Of a stretch of 64,000 nucleotides of DNA, positions 1 to 9,445 are shown piece by piece. The translations under genes and the position numbers were made by a program. Within the stretch, counting starts at the first letter, position 1; the number at the start of each line of letters is the position of its first letter. Source of the DNA: an uncultured Paracoccaceae bacterium (GTDB taxonomy: Bacteria > Pseudomonadota > Alphaproteobacteria > Rhodobacterales > Rhodobacteraceae); contig CANMYO010000001.1 of NCBI GenBank assembly GCA_947502145.1, positions 1,288,501 to 1,352,500 on the forward strand, written 5' to 3'. Below the pieces are notes generated by a model, which saw nothing but the letters and a program-made list of their open reading frames with translations, searched no databases and was not told the origin of the DNA.

Positions 1-508
1 GCTTTTCGGTTGCCGACAGGATACGCATCGCAACGGTTTCAAGGCCACGCTTGTCCCAATAGAGGCTGGCAAGATCTTCGGTGAAACATTTCGCCAGCCC
101 ATAAAACGTGTCTGGACGATGGCGCACGTCAACGCCGATGTTCTGGTGCTTGGGATACATGCCCACAGCATGAATCGAACTGGCATAGACAATGCGCCGC
201 ACGTTATGCCGGTGGGCGCTTTCCCAGACATTGTAGGCGCTTAACGTGTTTGAATATAAGATCTTTTCCCAAGGCGCCTCGTCCGCGATCGACCCGAAGT
301 GGACGACCATCTCGGCCCCTTCGATCAGGGCTAGCATATCGTCAAACTGGCCGATGTCTGCCTTTTGGTAGGTCTCGTTTTCGGCCAGATCATCCAGCCG
401 GTCCACGATGTCGGATGACACCAGTGTCTTGCACATCGCGGCAAGCGGTTTGCGGCACATCCCGCCCAGACGCCCGGCGGCACCGGTCAAAACGATCTTT
501 CCAATCAT
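1..508 (-). CDS. NAD-dependent epimerase/dehydratase, uronate dehydrogenase-like (partial)
   Basis: This short-chain dehydrogenase of the extended type most resembles NAD-dependent uronate dehydrogenases, which oxidise a hexuronate to the aldarolactone. The N-terminus has a Rossmann loop, TGAAGRLGG. Further on are VYASSIHAVG and the catalytic Tyr/Lys pair in FYGLAKCFTEDLASLYWDKRG. This YGLxK context, followed by an LYxDKxG segment, is typical of the uronate dehydrogenase branch. The gene is cut by the left edge, so about 169 codons are visible. Its ATG overlaps the stop of the upstream aldolase by one base, so it is the last visible gene of a translationally coupled operon. Substrate is inferred from family resemblance only; another sugar or sugar-acid dehydrogenase is possible. 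Confidence 0.8.
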   Translation of the reverse strand, partial: MIGKIVLTGAAGRLGGMCRKPLAAMCKTLVSSDIVDRLDDLAENETYQKADIGQFDDMLALIEGAEMVVHFGSIADEAPWEKILYSNTLSAYNVWESAHRHNVRRIVYASSIHAVGMYPKHQNIGVDVRHRPDTFYGLAKCFTEDLASLYWDKRGLETVAMRILSATEK

Positions 509-1287
509 CAGTGTTCCCTCTTGAGCTTCTTGCGCGCCTGCGCATGTGCGTCATCCAGCGATCGGGCAAACAGATCAATGTCCGTCCCGCAGGCCACAAA
601 GGTGAACCCCTTGTTCAGCAATGCAGCGGCTTCTTCCGGATCAAGCACAATCGTGCCAATCGGCACGTCCTTGGCGATCAGCTTGCGCGCCGCTGTCCAG
701 ATGGCATCCCAGACATCAGGGTGGTTGGTTTGCCCCAACAGTCCCATATCCGCCGAAATGTCAGCAGGCCCGAAAAACACCCCGTCAACACCATCAACGG
801 CGGCAAGGTCTTCGACACTATCAAGGGCGGCAAGCGTTTCGATCTGGATGATGACCGCGGTTTGCGTGTCGATCGCGGTCAGATAATCGCTGTAACGTCC
901 AAACAGGCTGCCGCGCATTGTTCCCATCAGCCCCCGGACGCCATGCGGCGGATAGCGCACGGCGGCCACGGCGGATTCGGCCTCTGAAACGGTGTTGATC
1001 ATGGGAAACATCAGGCCCGGCGCACCCATGTCCATCAGCTTCTTGACCTGCGCCGCGTCGTGCCATGCGGGGCGCACAATCGCATTTGTATGTCCTGCGA
1101 CAGCCTGAAGCTGGCCCAGCGTTGTCATGTTCTCGGCCGGCGCATGTTCCTGATCGACCACGACCCAGTCAAATCCGGTACTTGCCACGATCTCTGCCGC
1201 CAGCGGATTCGCCAGTGTGGTCCAGTATCCCAATTGCTTGCGGCCCGCACGAATGGCGGCAAGAAATTCGTTCTTGGGCGTTTTCAT
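508..1287 (-). CDS. HpcH/HpaI family aldolase
   Basis: A class II, metal-dependent pyruvate aldolase of the HpaI/GarL family (259 aa, usual length), cleaving or forming 4-hydroxy-2-oxo acids to give pyruvate plus an aldehyde. The expected catalytic positions are visible: the His in VVVDQEHAP (H48), the Arg in AIVRP (R72), and metal-binding Glu in IQIETLAAL (E150) and Asp in FFGPADISAD (D176). The start overlaps the stop of the oxidoreductase gene by 4 bases (ATGA), and its stop overlaps the next start, so the operon is translationally coupled. With a uronate dehydrogenase-like neighbour, a sugar-acid breakdown role is plausible, but the exact substrate cannot be read from sequence. Confidence 0.9.
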   Translation of the reverse strand: MKTPKNEFLAAIRAGRKQLGYWTTLANPLAAEIVASTGFDWVVVDQEHAPAENMTTLGQLQAVAGHTNAIVRPAWHDAAQVKKLMDMGAPGLMFPMINTVSEAESAVAAVRYPPHGVRGLMGTMRGSLFGRYSDYLTAIDTQTAVIIQIETLAALDSVEDLAAVDGVDGVFFGPADISADMGLLGQTNHPDVWDAIWTAARKLIAKDVPIGTIVLDPEEAAALLNKGFTFVACGTDIDLFARSLDDAHAQARKKLKREH

Positions 1288-2480
1288 ATGACAGCCTTTT
1301 CCGCGAATTTGACGCCCTGTTCGATCCGGTCAACATGGAAGGGTCGCAGGTCTAGCGTCTGATAGTCACCGGTCGCGATGAACTCGGCAAGGCCCCGTCC
1401 GACGGCTGGGGATTGCTGAAAACCGTGGCCGGAAAACCCGTTCGCAAAGATGAAATTGCGCACCTCGGGGTCGGGGCCAAGAATGGCGTTCTGATCAAAC
1501 TTGTTATAGGCATAATGCCCGACCCAGGAATTGATCAGTTTAATCCGCTCAAACTGTGGCACGCGATGGGCCAGGACCGGCCAGACCTTGTTTTCCCACA
1601 GGCTGTGATCTTCGACAAAGTCGTCAAAGGCGACGTCAGGGTCCTCATCCGGCGGACAGCCCGCGAGGTAATAGGACCCTTCCGTCCGCATATGCACACC
1701 TGTTGGGTCAATCGTCAGCGGCAGGTCGCGGTCCAGCGGCTGTTCTGCCTGAAAGATGTAGGTGTAGCGTTTGCGCGGCGCGACCGGGATTGTGATCCCC
1801 GCCATTTCGCTTGTTACATTCGCGCACGGGCCACTGGCGTTGACGATAGTCCCGCATCCGATGGTTTCTCCGGTTGCGAGGGTGACACCGGTGATTTCGT
1901 CGCCCTGCCGATCCAACGCTACGACCGTGTTGTGAATGTATTCCGCGCCCCGTTCTCTGGCGATGCGTTTCCACCAGTCAAACAGAGTATTGCCGTCAAA
2001 ATATCCTTCGTCGACCAGATTGTGATTTCCCGCCAGAATGTCGTCCAGATGGTAGAACGGATAAGCCTCTGCGATCTCCTCAACGCTCATGTGCCTGGTG
2101 CCTGCGCCATTGGCGGCCTGTATCGCCTGCCCGTCCCGCAGGGTCGCGGCAAAGGCCGGGGTGTCAGCCAGATACATATAGCCATAGCTTTGCAGCACCG
2201 GATCAGGGATCCGTTCCTCTCCGCCCATGTAACGGCGGAAATTCTTGACGAAATCCGCGGCGAACTGGCTCATCTGGATATTCAGCGGATTGCTGAACTG
2301 CTGCCGCATGCAGCTATTGGTGTGCGAGGTGGACGCAAATTCATATGTGGGATCCCTTTCCACGACAAGGATTTTGCCGTTGAAATCCGCATGGTCGGTC
2401 AAGAACCACGCCACGGATGATCCCAGCATTGCCCCGCCGACAATGACCACATCATAATGGTGTCGCACCGGCGACTGCAT
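1284..2480 (-). CDS. FAD-dependent oxidoreductase (DAO family)
   Basis: A 398-residue D-amino-acid-oxidase/sarcosine-oxidase-type flavoprotein. The N-terminal ADP-binding motif is VVIVGGAMLGSSVAWFL, the acidic end of the second strand is LVVERD, and the C-terminal FAD-contact segment is FIFANGFSGHGFQQSP. Such enzymes oxidise secondary or primary amines or 2-hydroxy acids; the substrate here is unknown. The start overlaps the stop of the upstream amidohydrolase gene by one base, and the end overlaps the aldolase start. The overlap chain links four enzymes (amidohydrolase, oxidoreductase, aldolase, dehydrogenase) in one transcript, suggesting consecutive steps of a catabolic route. Confidence 0.88.
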   Translation of the reverse strand: MQSPVRHHYDVVIVGGAMLGSSVAWFLTDHADFNGKILVVERDPTYEFASTSHTNSCMRQQFSNPLNIQMSQFAADFVKNFRRYMGGEERIPDPVLQSYGYMYLADTPAFAATLRDGQAIQAANGAGTRHMSVEEIAEAYPFYHLDDILAGNHNLVDEGYFDGNTLFDWWKRIARERGAEYIHNTVVALDRQGDEITGVTLATGETIGCGTIVNASGPCANVTSEMAGITIPVAPRKRYTYIFQAEQPLDRDLPLTIDPTGVHMRTEGSYYLAGCPPDEDPDVAFDDFVEDHSLWENKVWPVLAHRVPQFERIKLINSWVGHYAYNKFDQNAILGPDPEVRNFIFANGFSGHGFQQSPAVGRGLAEFIATGDYQTLDLRPFHVDRIEQGVKFAEKAVI

Positions 2481-3088
2481 CAGGCGTCCTTCAGGGTCAC
2501 GCCGGCGTCGCGCATGCCGGTGGTTGCGGCCTCCAGTGACCCGCCCAGATCAATCGCGCGCGTCAGGTCGGTCCGCACCGTGACGTCAAATCCAAGTTTG
2601 GCCGCGTCCACGGCGGAATAATTCACGCAGAAATCCAGCGCGAGGCCAACCATCGTCAGCGTTTTGATCCCGCGGGTGCGCAAATATCCTTCCAGCCCGG
2701 TTGGGGTTTCATGGTCATTTTCAAAGAACGCGGAATAGCTGTCGATTGCCGGATTGTATCCCTTGCGGATGATCAGGTTTGCATCAGTGCGCAAATGGCC
2801 GTGAAAGTCGGACCCCGGCGTGCCCTGAATGCAATGGTCCGGCCACAGGACCTGCGGCCCATAGGGCATATCCACAATCGACATCACCTCTGCGCCCGGG
2901 TGGGACGATGCAAAGGACGAATGCCCGTGCGGATGCCAGTCCTGCGTCAGCACCACTGCGTCAAAGTCCTGCATCAAGGCATTGATACCCGGTACGATCG
3001 CGTCGCCATCTGCAACGGCCAGCGCACCGCGGGGGCAAAAATCGTTCTGCACATCAATCACGATCAAGGCGTGGTCATTGGCTTGCAT
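2480..3088 (-). CDS. pncA: nicotinamidase/isochorismatase-family amidohydrolase
   Basis: Cysteine hydrolase of the isochorismatase superfamily, closest to nicotinamidase/pyrazinamidase, which deaminates nicotinamide to nicotinate in NAD salvage. The triad is recognisable: Asp in VIDVQNDFCPRGAL, Lys in LIIRKGYNP, and nucleophile Cys in GLALDFCVNYSA. Metal-site residues lie in LTQDWHPHGHSSFAS. I take the ATG at 3088 because AGAGGAA lies just before it; an earlier ATG at 3115 lacks such a site. It is first in the four-gene operon, so it might instead act on an amide within that pathway. A nicotinate phosphoribosyltransferase gene (8040) nearby supports the NAD-salvage reading. Confidence 0.8.
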   Translation of the reverse strand: MQANDHALIVIDVQNDFCPRGALAVADGDAIVPGINALMQDFDAVVLTQDWHPHGHSSFASSHPGAEVMSIVDMPYGPQVLWPDHCIQGTPGSDFHGHLRTDANLIIRKGYNPAIDSYSAFFENDHETPTGLEGYLRTRGIKTLTMVGLALDFCVNYSAVDAAKLGFDVTVRTDLTRAIDLGGSLEAATTGMRDAGVTLKDA

Positions 3089-3213
3089 CGGTGTTTCCTC
3101 TTGCTGATTTGACATGCGTAAGAGCGGGAATCGAGCGCGTCAACTTCTGTGACTTGGCAGCGCGACAAGAATCGTTTATCCGCGGCAACCTTTCCCGATG
3201 CAAAGGTGCCGCT

Positions 3214-4452
3214 ATGCCGACCCATACCCTTGGAATTGACTTTGGTACGTCCAATACGGCTGCCGGGTTGCTGGCCGGTGATCGCCCGTTTCTGATACCG
3301 GTTGAAGATGGCGAAACGACACTGCCCACCTCGGTCTTCTTTGATGCAGACCGTCAGGTGACATTGTTTGGCCATGCCGCGAACCGCGCCTTGATCGACG
3401 GGCGCGAAGGGCGCTTCATGCGGGCGCTGAAATCGGTGCTGGGCACAACGTTGATGCAGGAACGCCGGATTATTGCGCATGAAAAACTGACCTTGATCGA
3501 GGTTGTTGCGCGGTTCCTGTCGATGATCCGTGACCGGGCCGAGGCGACAACCGGTCTGACGTTCGAAACCGCCTTGTCCGGTCGCCCGGTGCGGTTTCAT
3601 TCAACCGATGACGCGCGGAACGCCAAGGCGGAACTGGACCTGCGGGAGGCCTATATGACAGCCGGGTTCAAGGATGTATCCTTTATGTATGAACCCGAAG
3701 CCGCCGCGCTGACCGCTGGCGCGCTTGATGCGGGCAGCTATGGGCTGATCGTGGACATCGGCGGCGGGACCTCTGACTTTTCGGTATTTGAACAATCGGA
3801 CGGAATGACACGCATCATTGCCAGCCACGGGGTGCGGATTGGTGGCACCGATTTTGACCGCACGCTCAGCCTTGGTCACGTCATGCCCCTGCTGGGCCGG
3901 GGTGCAGAGATTAAGAACGAACTTGGCAGTGGGACACATACCGCGCCCAACGGTCTGTTCAATGACCTTGCAACCTGGGAAAAGATCGCCTTTCTCTATA
4001 CCCCTGACACCCTGCGGCTGGCGCAGCGCTATGCGAAACTCGGGGTTGATGGCGCGCGGTTCAGCCGTCTTGTCGCGGTGATCGAAGAAGAAACCGGCCA
4101 TGACATCGCCTTTGCGGTTGAGCGGGCCAAGATCGCGGCCAATGCCGCACCGCGCACCGATATAAATCTCGCCATTGTGGAAAAGGGGCTGACTGCACCG
4201 CTGACTGGGCAGGACATGGCCGCCGCGCTGGCCCATTTTACGCAATCCATTCAGGACGCAGCGGCTCAAACCCTGGCAGATGCAGATGTCTCACCCAACC
4301 GGGTCAGCCGCATTGTCTTTGTCGGGGGCTCCAGCCTCATGTCGGTTGTGACCGCGGCCCTGTCCGCGCTTTTGCCGCAGGCGCAGCACGAACAGACAGC
4401 GGCTTTCACCGCCGTCGCCGACGGGCTGGCCATTGCTGCGTCACGTGGCTAG
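3214..4452 (+). CDS. yegD: Hsp70-like ATPase, YegD family
   Basis: A 412-residue actin-fold ATPase related to DnaK but lacking the peptide-binding domain, as in E. coli YegD. The phosphate-1 motif is LGIDFGTSNTAAG at the N-terminus, phosphate-2 is LIVDIGGGTSDFSVF near residue 185, and the adenosine motif is IVFVGGSSLM near the C-terminus. The ATG at 3214 is chosen because homologous proteins start right before the LGIDFGTSN strand; the upstream in-frame ATG at 3091 would run into the divergent pncA start. The 125-bp gap between pncA and this gene must hold both divergent promoters. Its cellular client is unknown. Confidence 0.85.
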   Translation: MPTHTLGIDFGTSNTAAGLLAGDRPFLIPVEDGETTLPTSVFFDADRQVTLFGHAANRALIDGREGRFMRALKSVLGTTLMQERRIIAHEKLTLIEVVARFLSMIRDRAEATTGLTFETALSGRPVRFHSTDDARNAKAELDLREAYMTAGFKDVSFMYEPEAAALTAGALDAGSYGLIVDIGGGTSDFSVFEQSDGMTRIIASHGVRIGGTDFDRTLSLGHVMPLLGRGAEIKNELGSGTHTAPNGLFNDLATWEKIAFLYTPDTLRLAQRYAKLGVDGARFSRLVAVIEEETGHDIAFAVERAKIAANAAPRTDINLAIVEKGLTAPLTGQDMAAALAHFTQSIQDAAAQTLADADVSPNRVSRIVFVGGSSLMSVVTAALSALLPQAQHEQTAAFTAVADGLAIAASRG

Positions 4453-4526
4453 TCGTCAGCGCCTTGCATGGCAGGATTGAGGTTGTGCAACTTGCCCCCA
4501 CCGGAAACCGGGCGTATCTCACTCGC

Positions 4527-5432
4527 ATGTACACGATTGCAGCACTCTATCATTTCACGCGCTTTGACGACCCCGCAGCCTTGCAGGGGCCGTTACTGGC
4601 GCTTTGCAAATCCAACGGGATCGGCGGCACACTCTTGCTGGCCAGCGAAGGGATCAACGGCACCATCGCCGGGTCGCGCAGTGGCATCGACGCGGTGCTC
4701 TCCCATATCCGGGCTCTGCCAGGCTGTGCCGATCTGGAACACAAGGAAAGCTTTGCGCAAACCCAGCCCTTCAATCGCATGAAGGTGCGCCTGAAAAAGG
4801 AAATCGTCACGATGGGTCAGCCGCAGGTCAAACCTGCGGAAGGCACCGGGCATTACGTCGCGCCCGCTGACTGGAATGCCCTGATCTCGGCACCGGACGT
4901 GGCGGTGATTGATACCCGCAACGATTACGAAGTCGCCATTGGTACATTTGATGGTGCGATTGATCCGCAAACCAAAAGTTTTGGCGAATTTCCCGCGTGG
5001 TGGGAAGAAAACAAGGACCGGTTTCACAACAAGCGGATTGCGATGTTCTGCACCGGCGGGATTCGCTGCGAAAAGTCGACAAACTACCTGATCGGGCAGG
5101 GGGTTGACGAGGTCTATCACCTCAAGGGTGGTATCCTGAAGTATCTCGAAGATGTGCCGCAGGAAGACAGCACATGGGACGGTGAATGCTTCGTGTTCGA
5201 CGCCCGTGTCAGTGTTGGCCACGGTCTGAAGGAAGGTCCGCACATCCTGTGCCATGCCTGCCGCCGTCCGATAGAACCTGCCGACAAGGCCCGCCCCGAA
5301 TACGAAGAGGGCGTGTCGTGTCATCAATGTGTGCACGAGACTGACGAAGACGCCAAGAACCGGTTCCGCGAACGGCAAAAGCAGATGCGCCTGTCAGCCG
5401 CGCGCGGTGAAAAGCACATGGGCAGCCTCTAG
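4527..5432 (+). CDS. trhO: tRNA uridine(34) hydroxylase, rhodanese family
   Basis: TrhO (formerly YceA) carries out oxygen-dependent hydroxylation of wobble uridine to ho5U in tRNA. The protein (301 aa) has the N-terminal acylphosphatase-like region followed by a rhodanese domain with active-site loop MFCTGGIRCEKSTNYL, where the first Cys is the catalytic one. The C-terminal Cys-rich stretch (CHACRRP and CHQC) is a family trait. The ATG at 4527 starts MYTIAALYHFTRF, matching the conserved N-terminus; an upstream in-frame ATG at 4464 would add unrelated residues. The next gene begins one base after its stop. Confidence 0.92.
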   Translation: MYTIAALYHFTRFDDPAALQGPLLALCKSNGIGGTLLLASEGINGTIAGSRSGIDAVLSHIRALPGCADLEHKESFAQTQPFNRMKVRLKKEIVTMGQPQVKPAEGTGHYVAPADWNALISAPDVAVIDTRNDYEVAIGTFDGAIDPQTKSFGEFPAWWEENKDRFHNKRIAMFCTGGIRCEKSTNYLIGQGVDEVYHLKGGILKYLEDVPQEDSTWDGECFVFDARVSVGHGLKEGPHILCHACRRPIEPADKARPEYEEGVSCHQCVHETDEDAKNRFRERQKQMRLSAARGEKHMGSL

Positions 5433-5433
5433 G

Positions 5434-6480
5434 ATGCACAGCATTCCAACCAAGCCGATGTTGGCACTTGCCATCGGAATCGCGGCAGGGGTTGGAGGAT
5501 ATAACGTCGGGATGCCGTTGCCGTGGATGCTTGGGCCGATGATCGGCGTGACCCTGGCCGCCTTGCTGCGCCTGCCGATTGCCGGCCCTGACCGATTGCG
5601 CCCGATTGTGATCCCTGCGATCGGGGTGATGCTGGGCAGCGCGATCGACCACGATACATTCGCGCAATTGGCCGAATGGTCCACGACGATGCTGCTCTTG
5701 CCGGTTGCGCTGTTTGCGGCCGGTGGCGTGTCTTACCTCGTCTACCGCCGTCTGGGCGGCTATGACCCGGTGACGGCGTTCTACAGCGCCATGCCCGGCG
5801 GGTTGAATGAAATGTTGCTGATGGGTGCCGCACAGGGCGGCAATGAACGCCGCATTGCAATGGCCCATGCGGCGCGGGTGCTGTTGGTCATTCTTTTTGT
5901 CGCGCTGTATTTTGGGTTGGCAATGGGGGTGCGCAGCAATGGCAACGGGACCGTCTGGATTGCCCTGACCGATATCACGCTGACCGACTATCTGATCCTT
6001 GGCGCCTGCGCGGTCATCGGGTTGCCGCTTGGGAAGGTGTTGCGCCTGCCTGCTGCGCCAATCTTCGGGCCAATGGTGCTGTCAGGGGCTGCGCATGTGC
6101 TGGGCTGGGTCACGGTTGCGCCGCCTACGGTGATCGTGATCGCCGCGCAGATCGTTATGGGTACTGTGATCGGGTCACGCTTTATCGGTGCGAAACTACG
6201 CGAGATGGGCCGTGACCTTGGCCTTGCGGTTGTGGCGACCTTGCTCATGCTGGTTGTGGCGGCAACGGCGGCATGGGTGGCGACCCTGCTGGTGATGATG
6301 TCGCAGGCTCAGGCGTTTCTGGCCTATGCCCCGGGTGGGCTGACCGAAATGTCGCTGCTGACATTGGCAATCAATCAGGATGTCGCCTTTGTTTCGGTGA
6401 CACATATCGTGCGTATTACGCTGGTCATTGCGATTGCTCCGGCCGTGTTTCGTCTGATACATCGCCCCGCCAACACCTAA
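5434..6480 (+). CDS. AbrB family membrane protein
   Basis: An integral membrane protein of 348 residues with about ten hydrophobic helices. Its two halves repeat the family signature: AMPGGLNEMLLMG in the first and APGGLTEMSLLTL in the second, as expected of the duplicated AbrB (putative ammonia monooxygenase/transport regulator) family. The N-terminus includes GMPLPWMLGPMIG, also conserved. The substrate is not established for this family; despite old names it is not an ammonia monooxygenase. The start lies one base after the trhO stop, so the two are likely co-transcribed. Confidence 0.82.
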   Translation: MHSIPTKPMLALAIGIAAGVGGYNVGMPLPWMLGPMIGVTLAALLRLPIAGPDRLRPIVIPAIGVMLGSAIDHDTFAQLAEWSTTMLLLPVALFAAGGVSYLVYRRLGGYDPVTAFYSAMPGGLNEMLLMGAAQGGNERRIAMAHAARVLLVILFVALYFGLAMGVRSNGNGTVWIALTDITLTDYLILGACAVIGLPLGKVLRLPAAPIFGPMVLSGAAHVLGWVTVAPPTVIVIAAQIVMGTVIGSRFIGAKLREMGRDLGLAVVATLLMLVVAATAAWVATLLVMMSQAQAFLAYAPGGLTEMSLLTLAINQDVAFVSVTHIVRITLVIAIAPAVFRLIHRPANT

Positions 6481-6537
6481 TACTTGTGCGAACCGGTCGA
6501 CCACCCTAGCGTGACTGAGACATGTAACGGAGGTGCC

Positions 6538-6990
6538 ATGCTCGAGCGGATTCAAGCGCTGTTTTCAGCAAAACCAGTCGAAACCCAACTGCCGCCGGAG
6601 GATGCAAAGCATGCGCTGGGCGCATTGCTGGTGCGGGCAGCCAAGGCTGACAATGCCTATCTCTACGAAGAGGTCGAAGTGATCGACCAGATCCTTGCCG
6701 ATCTGCACGGGCTGAACCCGGTTGAAGCGGCCAAGATGCGCGCCGCCTGCGAACTGTTGGAAGACGAGATCCCGCGCACCGCCGATCTGGCGCATATTCT
6801 GGTTGAGGCGATCGACCTCAGCGAACGCGAAGCGGCAATTGCGGTGCTGTGGAAGGTCGTGTTTGCCGACGGATACGAAGCCGACGCAGAGGATACGCTG
6901 CTCGACAAAACCGCCGAAGCGCTGGGCGTCAGCCTTGCCGTGAACAAACGGCTGCGGGATGAGGCGCTCAAAACGGCCCGCGAGGGCTGA
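6538..6990 (+). CDS. TerB family protein
   Basis: A small, acidic, all-helical protein (150 aa) resembling the tellurite-resistance TerB fold: repeated helices with acidic loops such as RAAKADNAYLYEEVEVIDQIL and KVVFADGYEADAEDTLLDK. These Asp/Glu-rich turns are the metal-binding surface in TerB. No other ter genes are present, so a tellurite role is not implied. The ATG at 6538 is preceded by ACGGAGG with good spacing. The following desaturase gene starts directly after its stop, so the pair is coupled. Confidence 0.75.
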   Translation: MLERIQALFSAKPVETQLPPEDAKHALGALLVRAAKADNAYLYEEVEVIDQILADLHGLNPVEAAKMRAACELLEDEIPRTADLAHILVEAIDLSEREAAIAVLWKVVFADGYEADAEDTLLDKTAEALGVSLAVNKRLRDEALKTAREG

Positions 6991-7914
6991 ATGTCCCATC
7001 AGGACTTCCTGCGCAGCCTTTCGCCCGAACAGCGTGCCGGGCTGACGGCGAAATCCAATGCGGCGGGCCTGCGCCATCTTGCCGGTCATCTGGGTGTGAT
7101 CATCCTGCTGGCCGGGCTTGTCGCGTTTGCTGTGCCGGGCTGGCAAATCCTGATGCTGCCGCTCGGTATCGCATTGGTGTTCCTGTTCACACTGCTGCAC
7201 GAAGCCAGCCACCAGACCGTCTTTGCGACGAAGTGGCCAAACGCGGTCTGCGCAATCTTCGCCGGGTTCATCCTGTTCCTGCCGCCCCGGTGGTTTCGTT
7301 ACTTTCACCTTGCGCATCACAGGTTCACCCATGATCCCGCACGGGACCCAGAACTCGCCACGCCAAAACCACGGACATGGCCGCAATACCTGCACCACCT
7401 CTCGGGGCTACCGACCTGGACGGCGCATGCGCGGGCGATGTTGACCAACGCGCTTGGGCGCAATCGGGCCGCCTATGTACCAGATGCGCAGCGGGCCCGC
7501 GTCGCGCGGGAATCCCAAATCATGCTAGGTGCCTATGGGTTGATCCTGCTGACCAGTCTTGCGCTGGGCAGCACGCTCCTGATCTGGATCTGGCTGGTGC
7601 CGCTCTTGCTGGGGCAGCCGTTCCTGCGCCTGTATCTGCTGGCCGAACATGCGCTCTGCCCCCATGTCGCGGATATGTTCCAGAATACCCGCACGACATT
7701 CACCACCCGGCTGGTGCGGTTCTTTGCCTGGAACATGCCCTTTCACGCCGAACACCATGCCTTTCCCTCGGTGCCCTTTTGCCAACTGCCCCGATTGCAC
7801 GACCTGTCGCGCGAATATCTCCGGGCGACCGCCAATGGCTATTGCGCATTTCATGTCAGCTATCAGGCGCAACTTTCCCGTCCTTCGCCTGCAGACCCGC
7901 CGCCCGCTGCCTAG
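6991..7914 (+). CDS. fatty acid desaturase
   Basis: Membrane-bound non-haem di-iron desaturase or hydroxylase, 307 aa. All three histidine boxes are present: HEASH (in [11 protein letters not shown]), HLAHHRFTH, and HAEHH (in [10 protein letters not shown]). Hydrophobic segments precede the first box and lie between the second and third. The family inserts double bonds or hydroxyls into acyl chains or carotenoids; this box spacing fits the short bacterial type but does not fix the substrate. It starts on the base after the TerB-like gene stop, so it depends on that gene for translation. Confidence 0.88.
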   Translation: MSHQDFLRSLSPEQRAGLTAKSNAAGLRHLAGHLGVIILLAGLVAFAVPGWQILMLPLGIALVFLFTLLHEASHQTVFATKWPNAVCAIFAGFILFLPPRWFRYFHLAHHRFTHDPARDPELATPKPRTWPQYLHHLSGLPTWTAHARAMLTNALGRNRAAYVPDAQRARVARESQIMLGAYGLILLTSLALGSTLLIWIWLVPLLLGQPFLRLYLLAEHALCPHVADMFQNTRTTFTTRLVRFFAWNMPFHAEHHAFPSVPFCQLPRLHDLSREYLRATANGYCAFHVSYQAQLSRPSPADPPPAA

Positions 7915-8039
7915 CACCGGCACCGTGGCTGTTCCCAAGCTGCAGGCAGACGTTCGCAGGCGCCGCGCCAAACCCTGCGCCACGCTTGCAATGTCAATCC
8001 TGCCTTGATCTAACGTGCGACAGCCAAAGGGATTTCATC

Positions 8040-9332
8040 ATGGTCGACATCGCCACCCGAGTCTGGAACCACAAGTGGAAGATCGACCCGATCGTCCGCA
8101 GCCTGATCGACACCGACTTTTACAAAGTCCTTATGTGCCAGTCGATCTATCGCAATAAACCGGACACTCAGGTCACATTTTCCCTGATCAATCGCAGCAA
8201 ATCCATCCGACTTGCCGACCTGATCGACGAAGGCGAACTGCGTGAACAGCTTGACCATATTCGGTCGCTGTCCCTGACCCGCGGCGAAAGCACGTGGATG
8301 CGCGGCAACACGTTCTACGGCAAACGCAGCATGTTCACGCCCGCCTTCATGGATTGGTTCGAAAACCTGCGCCTGCCGCCCTATCACCTTGAAAAGCGTG
8401 ACGGCCAGTACGAGCTGACATTCGAAGGGGCCTGGCCCGAGGTGATGCTGTGGGAAATTCCCGCCCTGGCTGTGCTGATGGAACTGCGTGGCCGCGCCGT
8501 GCTTGGTACCATGGGTCGGTTCGAATTGCAGGTGCTTTATGCCCGCGCCATGACCAAACTTTGGGAAAAAGTTGAACAACTCCAAACCATTCCAGACCTG
8601 CGCATTGCTGACTTTGGCACCCGGCGGCGGCACAGCTTTCTGTGGCAGGATTGGTGCGTGCAGGCGATGTCAGAGGGGCTGGGGCGGGCCTTTACCGGCA
8701 CCTCAAACTGCCTGATCGCCAAGAACCGCGATCTTGAGGCGATCGGCACCAATGCCCACGAATTGCCGATGGTCTACGCGGCCCTGGCGCAAGACGATGC
8801 CGCCCTTGCGCAGGCCCCCTATGACGTTCTGTCCGACTGGCAGGCCGAACATGATGGCAACCTGCGCATCATTCTGCCGGATACATATGGCACACCGGGA
8901 TTTTTGGAAAATGCGCCGGACTGGCTGGCTGGGTGGACCGGTATGCGGATCGACAGCGGCGATCCGGCGACCGGCGCGGAAAATGCGATCAGCTGGTGGA
9001 AATCACGAGGCGAAGATCCGATGGACAAGCTGGTGATCTTTTCGGACGGGCTGGACGTCGACAAGATAATTGAACTGCAACGCCAATTTGCCGGCCGGGT
9101 GCGCGTCTCATTCGGTTGGGGCACGATGCTGACCAACGACTTCAAGGGTCTTGTCGCCGATGATGCGCTGGCGCCATTTTCGCTGGTCTGCAAAGCGGTT
9201 GCAGCCAACGGCAGCCCCACCGTCAAGCTGAGTGACAATCCCAACAAGGCGATGGGCCCGGCGGCCGAGATTGACCGCTACAAGCGCGTGTTTGGAGTGG
9301 GAGAACAGGACAAGGTTGCCGTGGTGGTTTGA
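8040..9332 (+). CDS. pncB: nicotinate phosphoribosyltransferase
   Basis: PncB converts nicotinate and PRPP to nicotinate mononucleotide in the Preiss-Handler NAD salvage route. The 430-aa protein has the family hallmarks: N-terminal [11 protein letters not shown], the [10 protein letters not shown] active-site segment, and the C-terminal phosphate-binding strand with [15 protein letters not shown]. The ATG at 8040 begins [19 protein letters not shown]; the reading frame stays open far upstream through the desaturase end, but that part is antisense-like noise. Together with the nicotinamidase at 2480-3088 it completes the nicotinamide-to-NaMN route in this window. Confidence 0.93.
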   Translation: MVDIATRVWNHKWKIDPIVRSLIDTDFYKVLMCQSIYRNKPDTQVTFSLINRSKSIRLADLIDEGELREQLDHIRSLSLTRGESTWMRGNTFYGKRSMFTPAFMDWFENLRLPPYHLEKRDGQYELTFEGAWPEVMLWEIPALAVLMELRGRAVLGTMGRFELQVLYARAMTKLWEKVEQLQTIPDLRIADFGTRRRHSFLWQDWCVQAMSEGLGRAFTGTSNCLIAKNRDLEAIGTNAHELPMVYAALAQDDAALAQAPYDVLSDWQAEHDGNLRIILPDTYGTPGFLENAPDWLAGWTGMRIDSGDPATGAENAISWWKSRGEDPMDKLVIFSDGLDVDKIIELQRQFAGRVRVSFGWGTMLTNDFKGLVADDALAPFSLVCKAVAANGSPTVKLSDNPNKAMGPAAEIDRYKRVFGVGEQDKVAVVV

Positions 9333-9445
9333 AACCGCCTTTGGGCCCGCCAGCAGCCCGCATTTCACGCCGCTGACGGATCATTTTGCCTGTTACGGGA
9401 TCATTGGTGCCGGGCGGCTGGACCCTCACGCTCAGCGAATTGGGC

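Noticed and set aside
1413..2420. Long plus-strand reading frame opposite the FAD oxidoreductase
   Set aside because: It is the mirror of a well-conserved gene; high-GC codon bias creates such antisense frames. The translation has no recognisable motif.
7377..8039. Long N-terminal extension in frame with pncB
   Set aside because: The first 221 codons lie inside the desaturase gene and its downstream gap and look like frame-shifted coding; the true PncB start is at 8040.
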